Source of the DNA: Eubacterium sp.
GTDB lineage: Bacteria > Bacillota > Clostridia > Oscillospirales > Acutalibacteraceae
Length of the DNA: 64,000 nt
Assembly (NCBI GenBank): GCA_014465955.1
Contig: JACTVT010000002.1
Location: 1 to 64,000 of the forward strand
Direction: 5' to 3'
The notes under the pieces: model-generated
Database searches by the model: none
Told to the model about the DNA's origin: nothing
What the model saw: only the letters and a program-made list of their open reading frames with translations
Position numbers and translations under genes: made by a program
Part shown: in pieces, positions 8,792 to 16,370 of the stretch
Layout: the number at the start of each line of letters is the position of its first letter
How positions within the stretch are numbered: position 1 is the first letter of the stretch

Positions 8792-9237
8792 TGGCATATG
8801 ATATCGGTATTAAAACAGTTTCATTAGACGGATTTCAGGTTGTGCAAAGAAAATACTTCAGTCGTCTGACAGAACCAATGATGACAATATGGGAATCAGC
8901 AGTTGCTTTCAATACCGCTTCACACGATGCACTGAATAATTGCGAATGCATAGAGATTTATGTAAATGAAAAAGCAAAGAGTATAGCTATTATGCCCGTT
9001 CCGTCAAAAGATAAGGAAGCTGTGCAGTGGATCAGAGGCAGTAAAAAGTATAAATATAACAGGATTGAATGCACTATGTTTGCAAGGCAGATATTTAAAT
9101 CATGGGGACTTGATCCACAGTATCATTACCGTACACCTGGTAAACTTGTACAATGTGATAAGAAGTTAATGATACTTTTCGACTTTTCACATTATGAGGT
9201 TTGGAGCGGCAGCAAAATGGTGAAAGAAAATGGATAA
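8791..9237 (+). CDS. Stand-alone paralogue C of the recombinase C-terminal domain
   Basis: A 148-aa protein whose start shares one base with the previous stop (TAATG). It keeps LDGFQVVQRKYFSRL, TIWESAVAFNTAS, IEIYVNEKAKSIAIMPV, VQWIRG, MFARQIFKSWGLDPQYHYRTPGK and ILFDFSHYEVW, matching the same positions as paralogue B and the recombinase tail. The HP and RPC residues are replaced (VNE and MPV) and the EEW tail is missing, so it is a shorter, diverged version. Function unknown; a role in building a hetero-oligomer with the recombinase is inferred from synteny and homology. Confidence 0.78.
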   Translation: MAYDIGIKTVSLDGFQVVQRKYFSRLTEPMMTIWESAVAFNTASHDALNNCECIEIYVNEKAKSIAIMPVPSKDKEAVQWIRGSKKYKYNRIECTMFARQIFKSWGLDPQYHYRTPGKLVQCDKKLMILFDFSHYEVWSGSKMVKENG

Positions 9238-9619
9238 AAATACTTTTATATCAGTTCGCCTTACAAGCGGAAGTGTTCGGATTTTTAAAGAAACCATCAG
9301 ATTGATGGATAATCCTGAATTTATAAGGTTTTCAGTTAATGAAGAGGGTACTTTGCTGGCGGTTGAACCCTATCACAGAAAAACTTTTACTTCTTTTACT
9401 GTCCCGAAGAATCTGTATTCCTATAACGGTGAAATGGTTGTTTACAGCAAGTCGTTATGTGCTGTTTTATACAGCAGACTGGATTGGAATAAAGATAAAT
9501 TATATCGTGTACCGGGAAAGATATTGAAAGAGGAAAAGACGGCGGTTTTTGATTTGGCAAAGGCTGTTTGTTATGACAATAGTTTGTCAGATAAGATGCC
9601 TCAGGGAGAAACATTATGA
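9230..9619 (+). CDS. Stand-alone paralogue D, the most diverged copy
   Basis: A 129-aa protein overlapping paralogue C by eight bases. It retains the second half of the shared domain: FIRFSVNEEGTLLAVEPYHRK corresponds to the LLIHPEQQRLIIRPC strand pair, SKSLCAVLYSRLDWNKDKLYRVPGKILK to the helix-W-YRYKxxG segment, and AVFDLAKAV to the closing strand. The GxQV motif at the N-terminus is lost. The gradient recombinase tail, B, C, D in length and conservation suggests old tandem duplication with specialisation. No known family recognised. Confidence 0.7.
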   Translation: MDKNTFISVRLTSGSVRIFKETIRLMDNPEFIRFSVNEEGTLLAVEPYHRKTFTSFTVPKNLYSYNGEMVVYSKSLCAVLYSRLDWNKDKLYRVPGKILKEEKTAVFDLAKAVCYDNSLSDKMPQGETL

Positions 9620-9807
9620 CATTTGCGCAGCAGGTTTTATTCGTTCGGAAGAAGCTGTACCTTTCCCGTTCAGATATGGCAAAAGAAATTGGTGTAACCG
9701 AACAAACAATTTACAGATGGGAGCAAGGATTATCCAAACCGCATATTTCATCAAAAGGCAGGTTTATGTCATTATGCAAAAAAGAAAAAATCAAGTTTGA
9801 TGAATAG
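9616..9807 (+). CDS. Small XRE-type helix-turn-helix protein
   Basis: A 63-aa HTH protein, start overlapping the previous stop as ATGA. The domain reads VRKKLYLSRSDMAKEIGVTEQTIYRWEQG, a classic HTH with the WEQG turn, followed by a short basic tail. It is the last gene of the ATPase-recombinase operon and is followed by a terminator at 9832-9866. It is small enough to be an excisionase-like directionality factor or an operon-specific regulator; the sequence alone does not decide. Confidence 0.82.
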   Translation: MTFAQQVLFVRKKLYLSRSDMAKEIGVTEQTIYRWEQGLSKPHISSKGRFMSLCKKEKIKFDE

Positions 9808-9831
9808 AAATTCTATACGCAGTAAACATTC

Positions 9832-9866
9832 AACCGTGTCTCTCTTAACTGAGAAACACGGTTTTT
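9832..9866 (+). terminator. Rho-independent terminator of the recombinase operon
   Basis: AACCGTGTCTCTC, loop, GAGAAACACGGTT followed by a T run (GGTTTTTAAAT), placed 25 bases after the HTH stop. Confidence 0.85.
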
Positions 9867-9961
9867 AAATAGACCGAAATATTAAAAATCATATTTTCAT
9901 TTCAATATTTTCTTTAATGCTAAATTTAGAAATATAAGAAATTTTGTTGCCTAACGCTCAA

Positions 9962-9990
9962 TTGAAAAAAGTCGATTTGTGTGATATAAT
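9962..9990 (+). promoter_or_regulatory. Sigma-A type promoter for the PIN-like gene
   Basis: TTGAAA at 9962-9967 and TATAAT at 9985-9990 with 17-bp spacing, about 60 bases before the start codon at 10049. Confidence 0.75.
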
Positions 9991-10048
9991 AGCTGTGTTA
10001 AGATGCACGTTTAAATTTCCTATGCAACAATAAAAGAGGAATGAATAC

Positions 10049-11536
10049 ATGAAAAATAAAATAAAAAATATTCTCTCGAATAATGGTATTATCGTTTTGG
10101 ATACAAATGCATATCTAAATATATATGACAGATCTCCTGAGTTTTCTAATTTTTCAATCAGGGTATTGGATTGCGTAAAAGATAAAATATATCTTCCCCA
10201 TATTGTAAAGAAAGAATTTCTCAGAAACCATAAGGAGTGTTATAATCGACAAAAGAAAAAGATCGAAAAAGCTTGTGATAAACTCTCATCTTTACTGAAT
10301 TCAACAAATCAGAAAATAAATAATCAGTGTTTAGTAATTAAAAGCTTTCAATTTCCTGATATTGAAGAAGTCCAAAAAAGATTAATTGAAAAATTATCGG
10401 AAGCAAAGCAAATAGTTGACGAATATGCGGATGATCATGACATATTGACGCTGATTAACAATGTGAATCTTGAAAAAGATTCTGTTATGGAATTGGTTCA
10501 ATGGTTGATAGACAATGGTAATGTTATGGGAGAGCTTTCTATTTATGATTTGTATGAATTAGCTCCTATTGCGGATAAACGCTTTGCCAATAAAGTGCCA
10601 CCTGGGTTTAGGGATGAAAAAAAGGATTATGAACTTGGAAAATATGGAGATTTTTTTGTTTGGGATCAAACAATAAAATTTGCAAAAGAAAAAAGCCTTC
10701 CTGTTATTTTTGTTACGGATGATAAAAAATCCGACTGGTATGAGAAAAAAGATGGAGATAAATGTTTCCACTCAAAATTATATGATGAATTTCAAGTTAG
10801 AGTTGGAAATGATTTTCTCGGAATAGATTCTTTAACTTTTTTGGATGCAATATCTGAAATCTATGGGATTGAAAAGACCAGTGCCACAATATGCGCCCTT
10901 GAATTTACAGCAGACAAATATATTGATTCATTAATCAAAGATTTAATTATTTACGACAATTTTGATGAATTGTTATACTCAAGCGAAAAATTCGTAGATA
11001 TGGATTCATTATCGGCATCTGCTACAGAGGGACTTGAAATATCTGATGAAATTGAAAATGCTAAGTTTAGCCATTATGAAATAGGCGAATTCAGCGATGT
11101 TAGCGCTACTTATTATCTTCATTACCATTTGAAAGTTAAGGCTACATCTTATGAATATTGGGGAAGAGATGATGATACAAAAGAAATAATTACTTCTCCA
11201 GGGCGGGTGCATATTCTCGACGGAGACGTTGTGTTGGAAGTAATAAGAGAAGTGGATGATTATGCTATTGTCGATGGAGATTCCACTTATCAGAGTGCTC
11301 GAATTGTTTCGGGGACACTAAAGGAAGTAGACGCTTATGATGTAGATCAGTTGTGTTTTCAATGCGGTAAAAACATCGGTGAGTATCAAGATTATTACGG
11401 AAATCCGATATGCGGTGACTGCATGAAATCTGATAACTACGGGGAAATATGTACTTCTTGTGGTAGGAAGATACCTTTAGAGTATATGAGTAGTGATAAT
11501 TGCTGCAATGAATGTGCTGAACATTATGATGGTTAA
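10049..11536 (+). CDS. PIN-like domain protein with C-terminal zinc-finger tail
   Basis: A 495-aa protein. Residues 1-260 resemble the PIN_8-type PIN-like domain: IIVLDTNAYLNIYD with Asp18, LPHIVKKEF with Glu56, and GDFFVWDQTIKFAKEKSLPVIFVTDDKKSDW, giving the acidic set expected of a metal-dependent ribonuclease. A middle beta-rich region follows, and the last 60 residues hold eight spaced cysteines in two CxxC...CxxC units (CFQCG, CGDC, CTSCG, CNEC), probable zinc ribbons. A single-gene unit with its own promoter, in accessory DNA. Proteins of this type are frequent in defence and abortive-infection settings; a defence role is an inference and the target is unknown. Confidence 0.75.
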   Translation: MKNKIKNILSNNGIIVLDTNAYLNIYDRSPEFSNFSIRVLDCVKDKIYLPHIVKKEFLRNHKECYNRQKKKIEKACDKLSSLLNSTNQKINNQCLVIKSFQFPDIEEVQKRLIEKLSEAKQIVDEYADDHDILTLINNVNLEKDSVMELVQWLIDNGNVMGELSIYDLYELAPIADKRFANKVPPGFRDEKKDYELGKYGDFFVWDQTIKFAKEKSLPVIFVTDDKKSDWYEKKDGDKCFHSKLYDEFQVRVGNDFLGIDSLTFLDAISEIYGIEKTSATICALEFTADKYIDSLIKDLIIYDNFDELLYSSEKFVDMDSLSASATEGLEISDEIENAKFSHYEIGEFSDVSATYYLHYHLKVKATSYEYWGRDDDTKEIITSPGRVHILDGDVVLEVIREVDDYAIVDGDSTYQSARIVSGTLKEVDAYDVDQLCFQCGKNIGEYQDYYGNPICGDCMKSDNYGEICTSCGRKIPLEYMSSDNCCNECAEHYDG

Positions 11537-11692
11537 AAGTTGTAATATTATGTATATTTAAAATTTTGACTTAAAAAAGGAATTACTTTATAAGAATGTG
11601 ATGCTTGGCTCAAAAAAATAGATGTGAGTTTTTATCGTTAGTTCAAGTTCTCATTACAAATTGCTAAAAGCATCTATTTTATATCATCTTTA

Positions 11693-11891
11693 CACAAAAA
11701 AAGTTCGTACATTGTACGGACTTTTCTTTTTTTCTGTGGTTAACAGCCGCAGGCTATTAACTGCTTCGTTTGCGACCGCTCGCAGTGCGAGATGAAGGGA
11801 GCAATAAGAATTGGCAGCGGTCAAAATTTTTGAGCACATTTATGTGCGATTATAAATTTTGGGCACCGCAACTCGTATGGGTCGTTGGTTC
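11693..11891. repeat. 199-bp direct repeat, copy 1
   Basis: Identical over its whole length to 11910-12108, period 217 bp. It opens with an intrinsic terminator (AAAGTTCGTACATTGTACGG then ACTTTTC and a T run, 11698-11733) and ends in the T arm of a tRNA (GTCGTTGGTTC). The left boundary at 11693 abuts unrelated AT-rich DNA. The upstream 11537-11692 holds no gene. Confidence 0.9.
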
Positions 11892-11912
11892 GAGTCCAAC
11901 TGGGGGAGCCAC
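11870..11912 (+). pseudogene. 3' half of a tRNA gene (remnant)
   Basis: The segment ending GGTTCGAGTCCAACTGGG then GGAGCCA carries a perfect T stem (GTTGG/CCAAC) with TTCGAGT loop, a seven-base acceptor strand, discriminator G and encoded CCA, followed at once by a terminator. No matching acceptor 5' strand or D arm occurs upstream, so only the 3' half exists. The piece ACTCGTATGGGTC before it may be a decayed anticodon arm. Typical of integration at, or duplication of, a tRNA 3' end. Confidence 0.7.
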
Positions 11913-12108
11913 AAAAAAAGTTCGTACATTGTACGGACTTTTCTTTTTTTCTGTGGTTAACAGCCGCAGGCTATTAACTGCTTCGTTTGCGACCGCTCGC
12001 AGTGCGAGATGAAGGGAGCAATAAGAATTGGCAGCGGTCAAAATTTTTGAGCACATTTATGTGCGATTATAAATTTTGGGCACCGCAACTCGTATGGGTC
12101 GTTGGTTC
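11910..12108. repeat. 199-bp direct repeat, copy 2
   Basis: Second copy, exact to 11693-11891. It ends at the same GTTGGTTC but then runs into unrelated sequence (TAAAATCGGCGG) instead of the tRNA 3' end. A second terminator copy lies at 11915-11950. Two apparent ORFs across these repeats are not genes. Confidence 0.9.
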
Positions 12109-12128
12109 TAAAATCGGCGGGCTGAGGA

Positions 12129-12200
12129 TGCGGGTGTCCGGTGGACACCTCTGCATCGCAGAAGCACCACCGAACCGACAGGTGAGACCACTCACCCTAC
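12129..12200. repeat. GC-rich dispersed repeat, copy 1
   Basis: GCGGGTGTCC, GTGGACACCTCTGCATCGCA and CCGAACCGACA recur at about 46950-47020 with few changes. The GGTGTCCgGTGGACACC segment is a palindrome. No coding capacity is apparent. Confidence 0.8.
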
Positions 12201-12274
12201 TGGCCCCTCAGACTGTCGATAAAGTGGTCAGAACCGCGCTGAATTTAATAATGTAGAATGGTAACTACATTACT

Positions 12275-12301
12275 GTAGGGTGCGGCGTCCTCGACGCACC
12301 G
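12275..12301. repeat. GTAGGG-type palindrome (TGCGGCGTC family)
   Basis: GTAGGGTGCGGCGTCC then TCGACGCACCG, an imperfect palindrome. This is the leftmost GTAGGG-type element found in the window; none was seen from 1 to 12270. The family recurs at 20598-20624, 21245-21271 and 43360-43387. Confidence 0.8.
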
Positions 12302-12321
12302 CCTTTCAATAGTGTAAATGA

Positions 12322-12356
12322 AAAGGTGCAGAAACATTGAATTTATGCACCTTTTG
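12322..12356. terminator. Bidirectional terminator hairpin
   Basis: AAAAGGTGCA, 13-base loop region, TGCACCTTTT; T runs on both strands. It sits at the edge of the 190-bp inverted repeat. Confidence 0.6.
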
Positions 12357-12541
12357 GCGTTTTTTGCCTTTTGCTCGGGGGCACAATCAAGGCTTCTGAA
12401 AAATCGTAAGATTTTTTGGAAAGAGGAAAAACAAATGAAGTGTTGGCATAAATTTTTAATTTATTGAACACGGAATTTGTTTTGACGACGTACGGCACCC
12501 ACTCACAAAATGCAAAATTCTGTTCCATTTCTCGAAGTCTG
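12352..12541 (-). repeat. 190-bp long-range inverted repeat, copy 1
   Basis: Base-for-base reverse complement of 43120-43309, with divergence starting sharply on both sides. On the minus strand it contains a short ORF starting MEQNFAFCEWVPYVV. That ORF has no ribosome binding site and exists only within the repeat, so I treat it as a repeat rather than a gene. Both copies end next to a strong hairpin. Confidence 0.9.
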
Positions 12542-12542
12542 C

Positions 12543-12605
12543 CAGCGTGTATAAATCTATTATTCGGACTTTTTCTACACGCTGAGGTGCTGTTTTTTAC
12601 AGCCC
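12543..12605. terminator. Hairpins downstream of the rimP-ribF operon
   Basis: CAGCGTGTA ... TACACGCTG forms a long-loop hairpin (12544-12584), followed by GAGGTGCTG ... CAGCCCCTTTT. These lie just beyond the 3' end of the minus-strand operon ending at 12629 and may stop its transcription. Confidence 0.45.
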
Positions 12606-12628
12606 CTTTTCCTTATTACTGTTCATAT

Positions 12629-13291
12629 TTATACATATTTTAAAACATCGTAAATATCTGTAATAACAGGCACATCGGGGCGCAAATCCACATTATAAAA
12701 CCAGCCCCAGTTCATACGCAGTGCCTGCATACCTGCAAGTTTTGCGCCTGCAATATCATTTACAGGATGATCTCCCACATAAAGACATTCGCTTGTTTTT
12801 AAGCCGAGTTTTTCGGCAGTATATTCAAAAATACGCCTGTCGGGCTTTGCAAACGGCAAATCGCCCGAAACAACTACGATATCACAATAAGGCATCAAAC
12901 CGCTCTGCTCCATTTTTGTCTGCTGAAGAATTGACGGACCGTTTGTGATAACACCCGTAATAAAGCCTCTTTTGCGCAGTTCCTTAAGCATAGGAACAGA
13001 ACCGTCAAAAATAACATTATGATAGCCAAACTGAGTATCATAATGATTGGCAAGTTCAGCGCAGGAGGGAGCATCTTTCCAGCCCCACATATCTATCAAC
13101 TGCTGATACCACTTTTGACGGTCAACATAACCGCCGTTGCCCGTATCAACCATATCCTGCTTACGTTTATCCTGTTCTGCTTTCGGCAAATCGGGCAGAA
13201 AATCCTGCATAAAAGCGTCCATATAGCCCTCAAACGCCTTTGTCCTGTCCTGCAAAGTTTCGTCAAAATCAAATAATACTGCTTTTATCAT
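12629..13291 (-). CDS. HAD-superfamily hydrolase (Cof/YjjG-like phosphatase)
   Basis: A 220-aa HAD phosphatase. Motif I is LFDFDETLQD with nucleophile Asp8, motif II VITNGP, motif III the Lys of FAKPDRRIF, and motif IV YVGDHPVNDIAGA. The insert after motif I is an alpha-helical C1 cap, as in pyrimidine-nucleotidase or phosphoglycolate-phosphatase-like members; substrate unknown. Its start overlaps the end of ribF by 23 bases, so it is the last gene of the long minus-strand operon. A role in clearing FMN or nucleotide products is possible but only positional. Confidence 0.85.
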   Translation of the reverse strand: MIKAVLFDFDETLQDRTKAFEGYMDAFMQDFLPDLPKAEQDKRKQDMVDTGNGGYVDRQKWYQQLIDMWGWKDAPSCAELANHYDTQFGYHNVIFDGSVPMLKELRKRGFITGVITNGPSILQQTKMEQSGLMPYCDIVVVSGDLPFAKPDRRIFEYTAEKLGLKTSECLYVGDHPVNDIAGAKLAGMQALRMNWGWFYNVDLRPDVPVITDIYDVLKYV

Positions 13292-14084
13292 AATCTAACT
13301 GCCTTTTCAGTTCATCAACATTTTTAAAAGTTTTTTCACTTCTCAGATACCTGAGCAGTTCAACGGCAACGGTTCTGCCGTACAAATCACCCTCAAAGCC
13401 GAAAATATGCGTTTCAGAAAGCGGCTTTTCAACACGCCACGTAGGACGCATACCGATATTTGTAAACGCCTTATATTCTCTGCCGTCAATAATGACCTTG
13501 CTTTCATACACGCCGAATTTAGGCGTGATAAGGCTTTCGGGCAGGTGCTGATTTATTGTAGGAAAGCCAATCGTTCTGCCGCGCATATCGCCCCGTATAA
13601 CCTCTGCCTCATATGTAAAATTATAGCCGAGCATTTCGTTTGCAGACACAATTCTGCCCTCTGAAACCGCCTTGCGGATACGAGTAGAACTTATCGGCAG
13701 GCTTTCATAATCCTGCGCATCAAGAATACGCACCCATATATCACGCTTTTCAAGATATTTTCTCATATCAAGCGCAGACCACGAAGCATTTTTGCCGAAT
13801 CTGAAATTAAAGCCGCACAAAATCATCTCTGCGCCGAATTTTTTAATCAGAATATTCTCAATGAATTCTTCACCCGAAAGGCTTTTGATTTCATCAAAAT
13901 CAGCAAAAACGGCATTACTGTATCTTGCCTCAAAAATACTTTTCTGAAGAAGTGAAAATTTATTATTTACACAGTAAATGGTAACATCTTCTGCACCCGT
14001 TACAACTGTTTTGTGGGCAAGGTGCATACCGTCAAAATCACCAAGCGCTACTGCGTGTCTTTTTTTATTGTTTTCGTTTGTCAT
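13269..14084 (-). CDS. ribF: Bifunctional riboflavin kinase / FAD synthetase
   Basis: Converts riboflavin to FMN and then FAD. The N-terminal FAD synthetase half shows ALGDFDGMHLAHKTVV (the nucleotidyltransferase HxxH region, here slightly divergent) and SSTRIRKAVSEGRI; the C-terminal kinase half shows RGDMRGRTIGFPTINQHLP and the GVYESKVIIDG strand. Length 271 aa is slightly under the usual 300, mainly from a short N-terminus. It follows truB by three bases, the normal neighbour in Firmicutes. Confidence 0.93.
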   Translation of the reverse strand: MTNENNKKRHAVALGDFDGMHLAHKTVVTGAEDVTIYCVNNKFSLLQKSIFEARYSNAVFADFDEIKSLSGEEFIENILIKKFGAEMILCGFNFRFGKNASWSALDMRKYLEKRDIWVRILDAQDYESLPISSTRIRKAVSEGRIVSANEMLGYNFTYEAEVIRGDMRGRTIGFPTINQHLPESLITPKFGVYESKVIIDGREYKAFTNIGMRPTWRVEKPLSETHIFGFEGDLYGRTVAVELLRYLRSEKTFKNVDELKRQLDYDKSSII

Positions 14085-14087
14085 AAT

Positions 14088-14984
14088 CTATTTATTTACA
14101 AAAAGTTTTTCAACCTTTAACTGTGTTTCAACTGCTTTGCCAAGACCTAAAAACGTACCGTCGGGCGCATAAACACGATAGATTTCATCGGCATTCAACT
14201 GCTTTTTTACACGCACCAAATCAAGTGCACCGCCGTTTTTAAAACGATTCGACTGTGCAGGGCTGACAACGACTTTATCATAAGCACCGAGCGCCTTTTC
14301 AAGCGGCAAAAGCACACTTTCAAAACCCGCTCCGCTGTCCTTCAGCAATTGCAACTGAGCAAGCGTTTTGCAGTCATCAAGCGTAAAACCCATCGCATAC
14401 GTTCTGACAAGCGACGTCATAACGGCACCGCAGCCGAGCGCCCTGCCGATATCATCAATCAGCGTTCTGACATATGTACCTTTGGTGCACAAAACGTCAA
14501 TTGTGTACTCATTTTCATTCTCGTTGCAATCAGCAAGTTCAAGGCTTTTTATTTCAACCTCACGCTTTTCACGCTCAACTTCTATACCCTGCCTTGCAAG
14601 GTCGTAAAGACGTTTGCCGTTTACCGAAACAGCCGAATACATAGGCGGTGTCTGCATAATTCTGCCGCGGAACTGCGACAGAACACGCTCTACATCTGTT
14701 TTTGCTGCACTTACCTCATTTTCAGCAGTGACCGTGCCTGTAATATCAAGCGTGTCAGTCGTTTTACCGAGCACAAAAACGGCACGGTAGCCCTTGTCGC
14801 TTTCTGGCAGATAATCAAGAAAACGTGTTGCACCGCCAATCATAATCGGCAGCACGCCCGTTGCCATAGGGTCGAGCGTACCTGTGTGCCCCACCTTTTT
14901 TTCCTTAAGTATTCCACGCATTTTAGCGCATACGCCGAAAGAGGTTATATCCTTTTCTTTATTTACACAAATTATTCCCGTCAT
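14088..14984 (-). CDS. truB: tRNA pseudouridine(55) synthase
   Basis: Isomerises U55 in the T loop of tRNAs. The catalytic motif HTGTLDPMATGVLP holds the nucleophilic Asp; GATRFLDYL, RGRIMQTPPMYSAV and GTYVRTLIDDIGRALG are the expected family blocks, and a C-terminal PUA-like segment ends the 298-aa protein. Its start overlaps the nrnA stop by four bases. Confidence 0.95.
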   Translation of the reverse strand: MTGIICVNKEKDITSFGVCAKMRGILKEKKVGHTGTLDPMATGVLPIMIGGATRFLDYLPESDKGYRAVFVLGKTTDTLDITGTVTAENEVSAAKTDVERVLSQFRGRIMQTPPMYSAVSVNGKRLYDLARQGIEVEREKREVEIKSLELADCNENENEYTIDVLCTKGTYVRTLIDDIGRALGCGAVMTSLVRTYAMGFTLDDCKTLAQLQLLKDSGAGFESVLLPLEKALGAYDKVVVSPAQSNRFKNGGALDLVRVKKQLNADEIYRVYAPDGTFLGLGKAVETQLKVEKLFVNK

Positions 14985-15922
14985 TCAAGAATTTCCCTGC
15001 ACTTTGCAATCAACCTTTCGGTTGCCTCATCAACAGAGCAGTTAAAACGACACGCCGCCGCCTGCGGATGACCGCCGCCGCCGAATGCCTTTGCGATTTC
15101 AGCAGCATTCACACCGAATGTTCTGAATGATGCCTTACATGTACCGTCTTCCTTTTCACGGATTGTTATGCCGATTTCAACGCCCTCAATCTGGCGTGTA
15201 ATCGGAGCAAGCGCCTCTGTTTCCTGCTCGTTTGAGCCTGACTCCTTATACATTTGCTGTGTAACGGTAATAACACATACCCTTTCATCAAGGTAAAATT
15301 TCATTCCCTCAATTGCAAGCCTTTCAAGACGGGCATATGTTTTTGTTTTCGTTTCAAACATTGCACGATTGATTGCGCCGTTATCAGCACCTTTTTCAAT
15401 AAGGTCTGCGGCAACGCGATAAGTATCCGCCGTTGTGCTTGCATATCTGAAACAGCCCGTATCTGTTGAAATACCTGTATAAAGGCAGTCCGCCGTTTTT
15501 TTATCAATTGAAACGCCGAGAGCAAGAATCACCTGATAGATAATCTCACACGCAGATGCAGTTTCAATAAGAAGCAGATTTTCTGCATATTCGGTGTTTG
15601 TGCCGTGATGATCAATACAAAGATTGATTTTTCCGCCGTAGACATCTGCAAATGCGCCCAAAAGATTTTCTGTTGCAACATCAACGGCAACAATATAGGT
15701 CTCTTTAAAATCGGCAAAGCTCAAATCTTTATAAAGATAATCGTACTTTTTCGGGATTTCATCTGCATTTATAACCCTTGCATTTTTACCGAGAGCCATA
15801 AGCGCACGGCAAAGAGCAAAGCCCGAGCCGAGCGTATCGCCGTCAGGGTGAGCATGAGTTAAAATAAGGATATTATCCTGCTCCCTTAAAAGTTCTGCAC
15901 ACCTTTTAACATCAATTCTCAT
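14981..15922 (-). CDS. nrnA: DHH-family oligoribonuclease / pAp phosphatase
   Basis: Degrades short RNA oligonucleotides and dephosphorylates 3'-phosphoadenosine 5'-phosphate in Firmicutes. The DHH domain begins LTHAHPDGDTLGSG (His23, His25, Asp27, Asp29), with VAVDVA and IDHHGTN further on; the DHHA1 domain ends in GGGHPQAAAC. 313 aa, typical. It overlaps rbfA by 11 bases and sits in its usual place between rbfA and truB. Confidence 0.93.
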   Translation of the reverse strand: MRIDVKRCAELLREQDNILILTHAHPDGDTLGSGFALCRALMALGKNARVINADEIPKKYDYLYKDLSFADFKETYIVAVDVATENLLGAFADVYGGKINLCIDHHGTNTEYAENLLLIETASACEIIYQVILALGVSIDKKTADCLYTGISTDTGCFRYASTTADTYRVAADLIEKGADNGAINRAMFETKTKTYARLERLAIEGMKFYLDERVCVITVTQQMYKESGSNEQETEALAPITRQIEGVEIGITIREKEDGTCKASFRTFGVNAAEIAKAFGGGGHPQAAACRFNCSVDEATERLIAKCREILE

Positions 15923-16262
15923 TTTCTGTTTCCTTTAATTTTTCAAAAATCTCCATTCCTTTTTCAATGGAATCATCGGCAATAAAGGTAAGTTCCGGTG
16001 ATTTTCTTAAATGAAGATTATTACCGAGCGCACGGCGGATATAACCCGATGCAGATGTTAAGCCCTTGCAGGCTGTTTTTGCCGTGTCAATACCCTCCAT
16101 TGCGCTGACATAAACTTTGGCATAACTTAAATCGGAGGACACGGCAACATTTACAACCGTAAGCATTCTGCCGTTTACACGCGGGTCTTTCAGTTCCCTC
16201 ATAATTGAAATAATTTCACGCTTTATATCTTCCGAAATTCTGTCTATATGAAATCCTGCCAT
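15912..16262 (-). CDS. rbfA: 30S ribosome-binding factor A
   Basis: A 116-aa KH-like protein that binds immature 30S subunits during 16S rRNA maturation. Recognised by RISEDIKREIISIMRELKDPRV at the N-terminus, AVSSDLSYAKVYVS and LHLRKSPELTFIADDSIEKG near the end. It lies after infB, separated by a 108-bp gap carrying one dispersed palindrome. Confidence 0.93.
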   Translation of the reverse strand: MAGFHIDRISEDIKREIISIMRELKDPRVNGRMLTVVNVAVSSDLSYAKVYVSAMEGIDTAKTACKGLTSASGYIRRALGNNLHLRKSPELTFIADDSIEKGMEIFEKLKETENEN

Positions 16263-16311
16263 ATTTATTTACCAAGCCTTTCATACAATTCTTAAACCTT
16301 GCCCATGAATC

Positions 16312-16333
16312 GGGCGGATAATATCCGCCCCTG
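16312..16333. repeat. GTAGGG-type palindrome (GGGCGGATAATATCCGCCCC)
   Basis: A near-perfect palindrome in the infB-rbfA gap, inside an operon. The same family is at 29268-29291. Confidence 0.75.
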
Positions 16334-16370
16334 CAATTCAACTTTCAGACAAAAGGAGAAGCCATTTATT

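Noticed and set aside
5382..9807. Classification of the cassette as a prophage or ICE
   Set aside because: No capsid, portal, terminase, relaxase, coupling protein or type IV secretion gene is in or next to it; evidence supports only an integrase-type mobile module.
11836..11912. Complete tRNA gene
   Set aside because: T arm, acceptor 3' strand and CCA are present but no matching acceptor 5' strand or D arm upstream; called a remnant.
11770..12256. Two ORFs (80 and 89 aa) with the same start in the tandem repeat
   Set aside because: They exist only because the 199-bp repeat is duplicated; they run through terminators and a tRNA fragment and have no supporting RBS.
12343..12528. 61-aa ORF in the 190-bp repeat (also at 43133)
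   Set aside because: Coding frame ends differently in each copy, no RBS; the conserved thing is the DNA repeat, not a protein.
14349..15071. 240-aa plus-strand ORF opposite truB
   Set aside because: Antisense shadow of truB and nrnA, which are unmistakable; composition is not that of a real protein.
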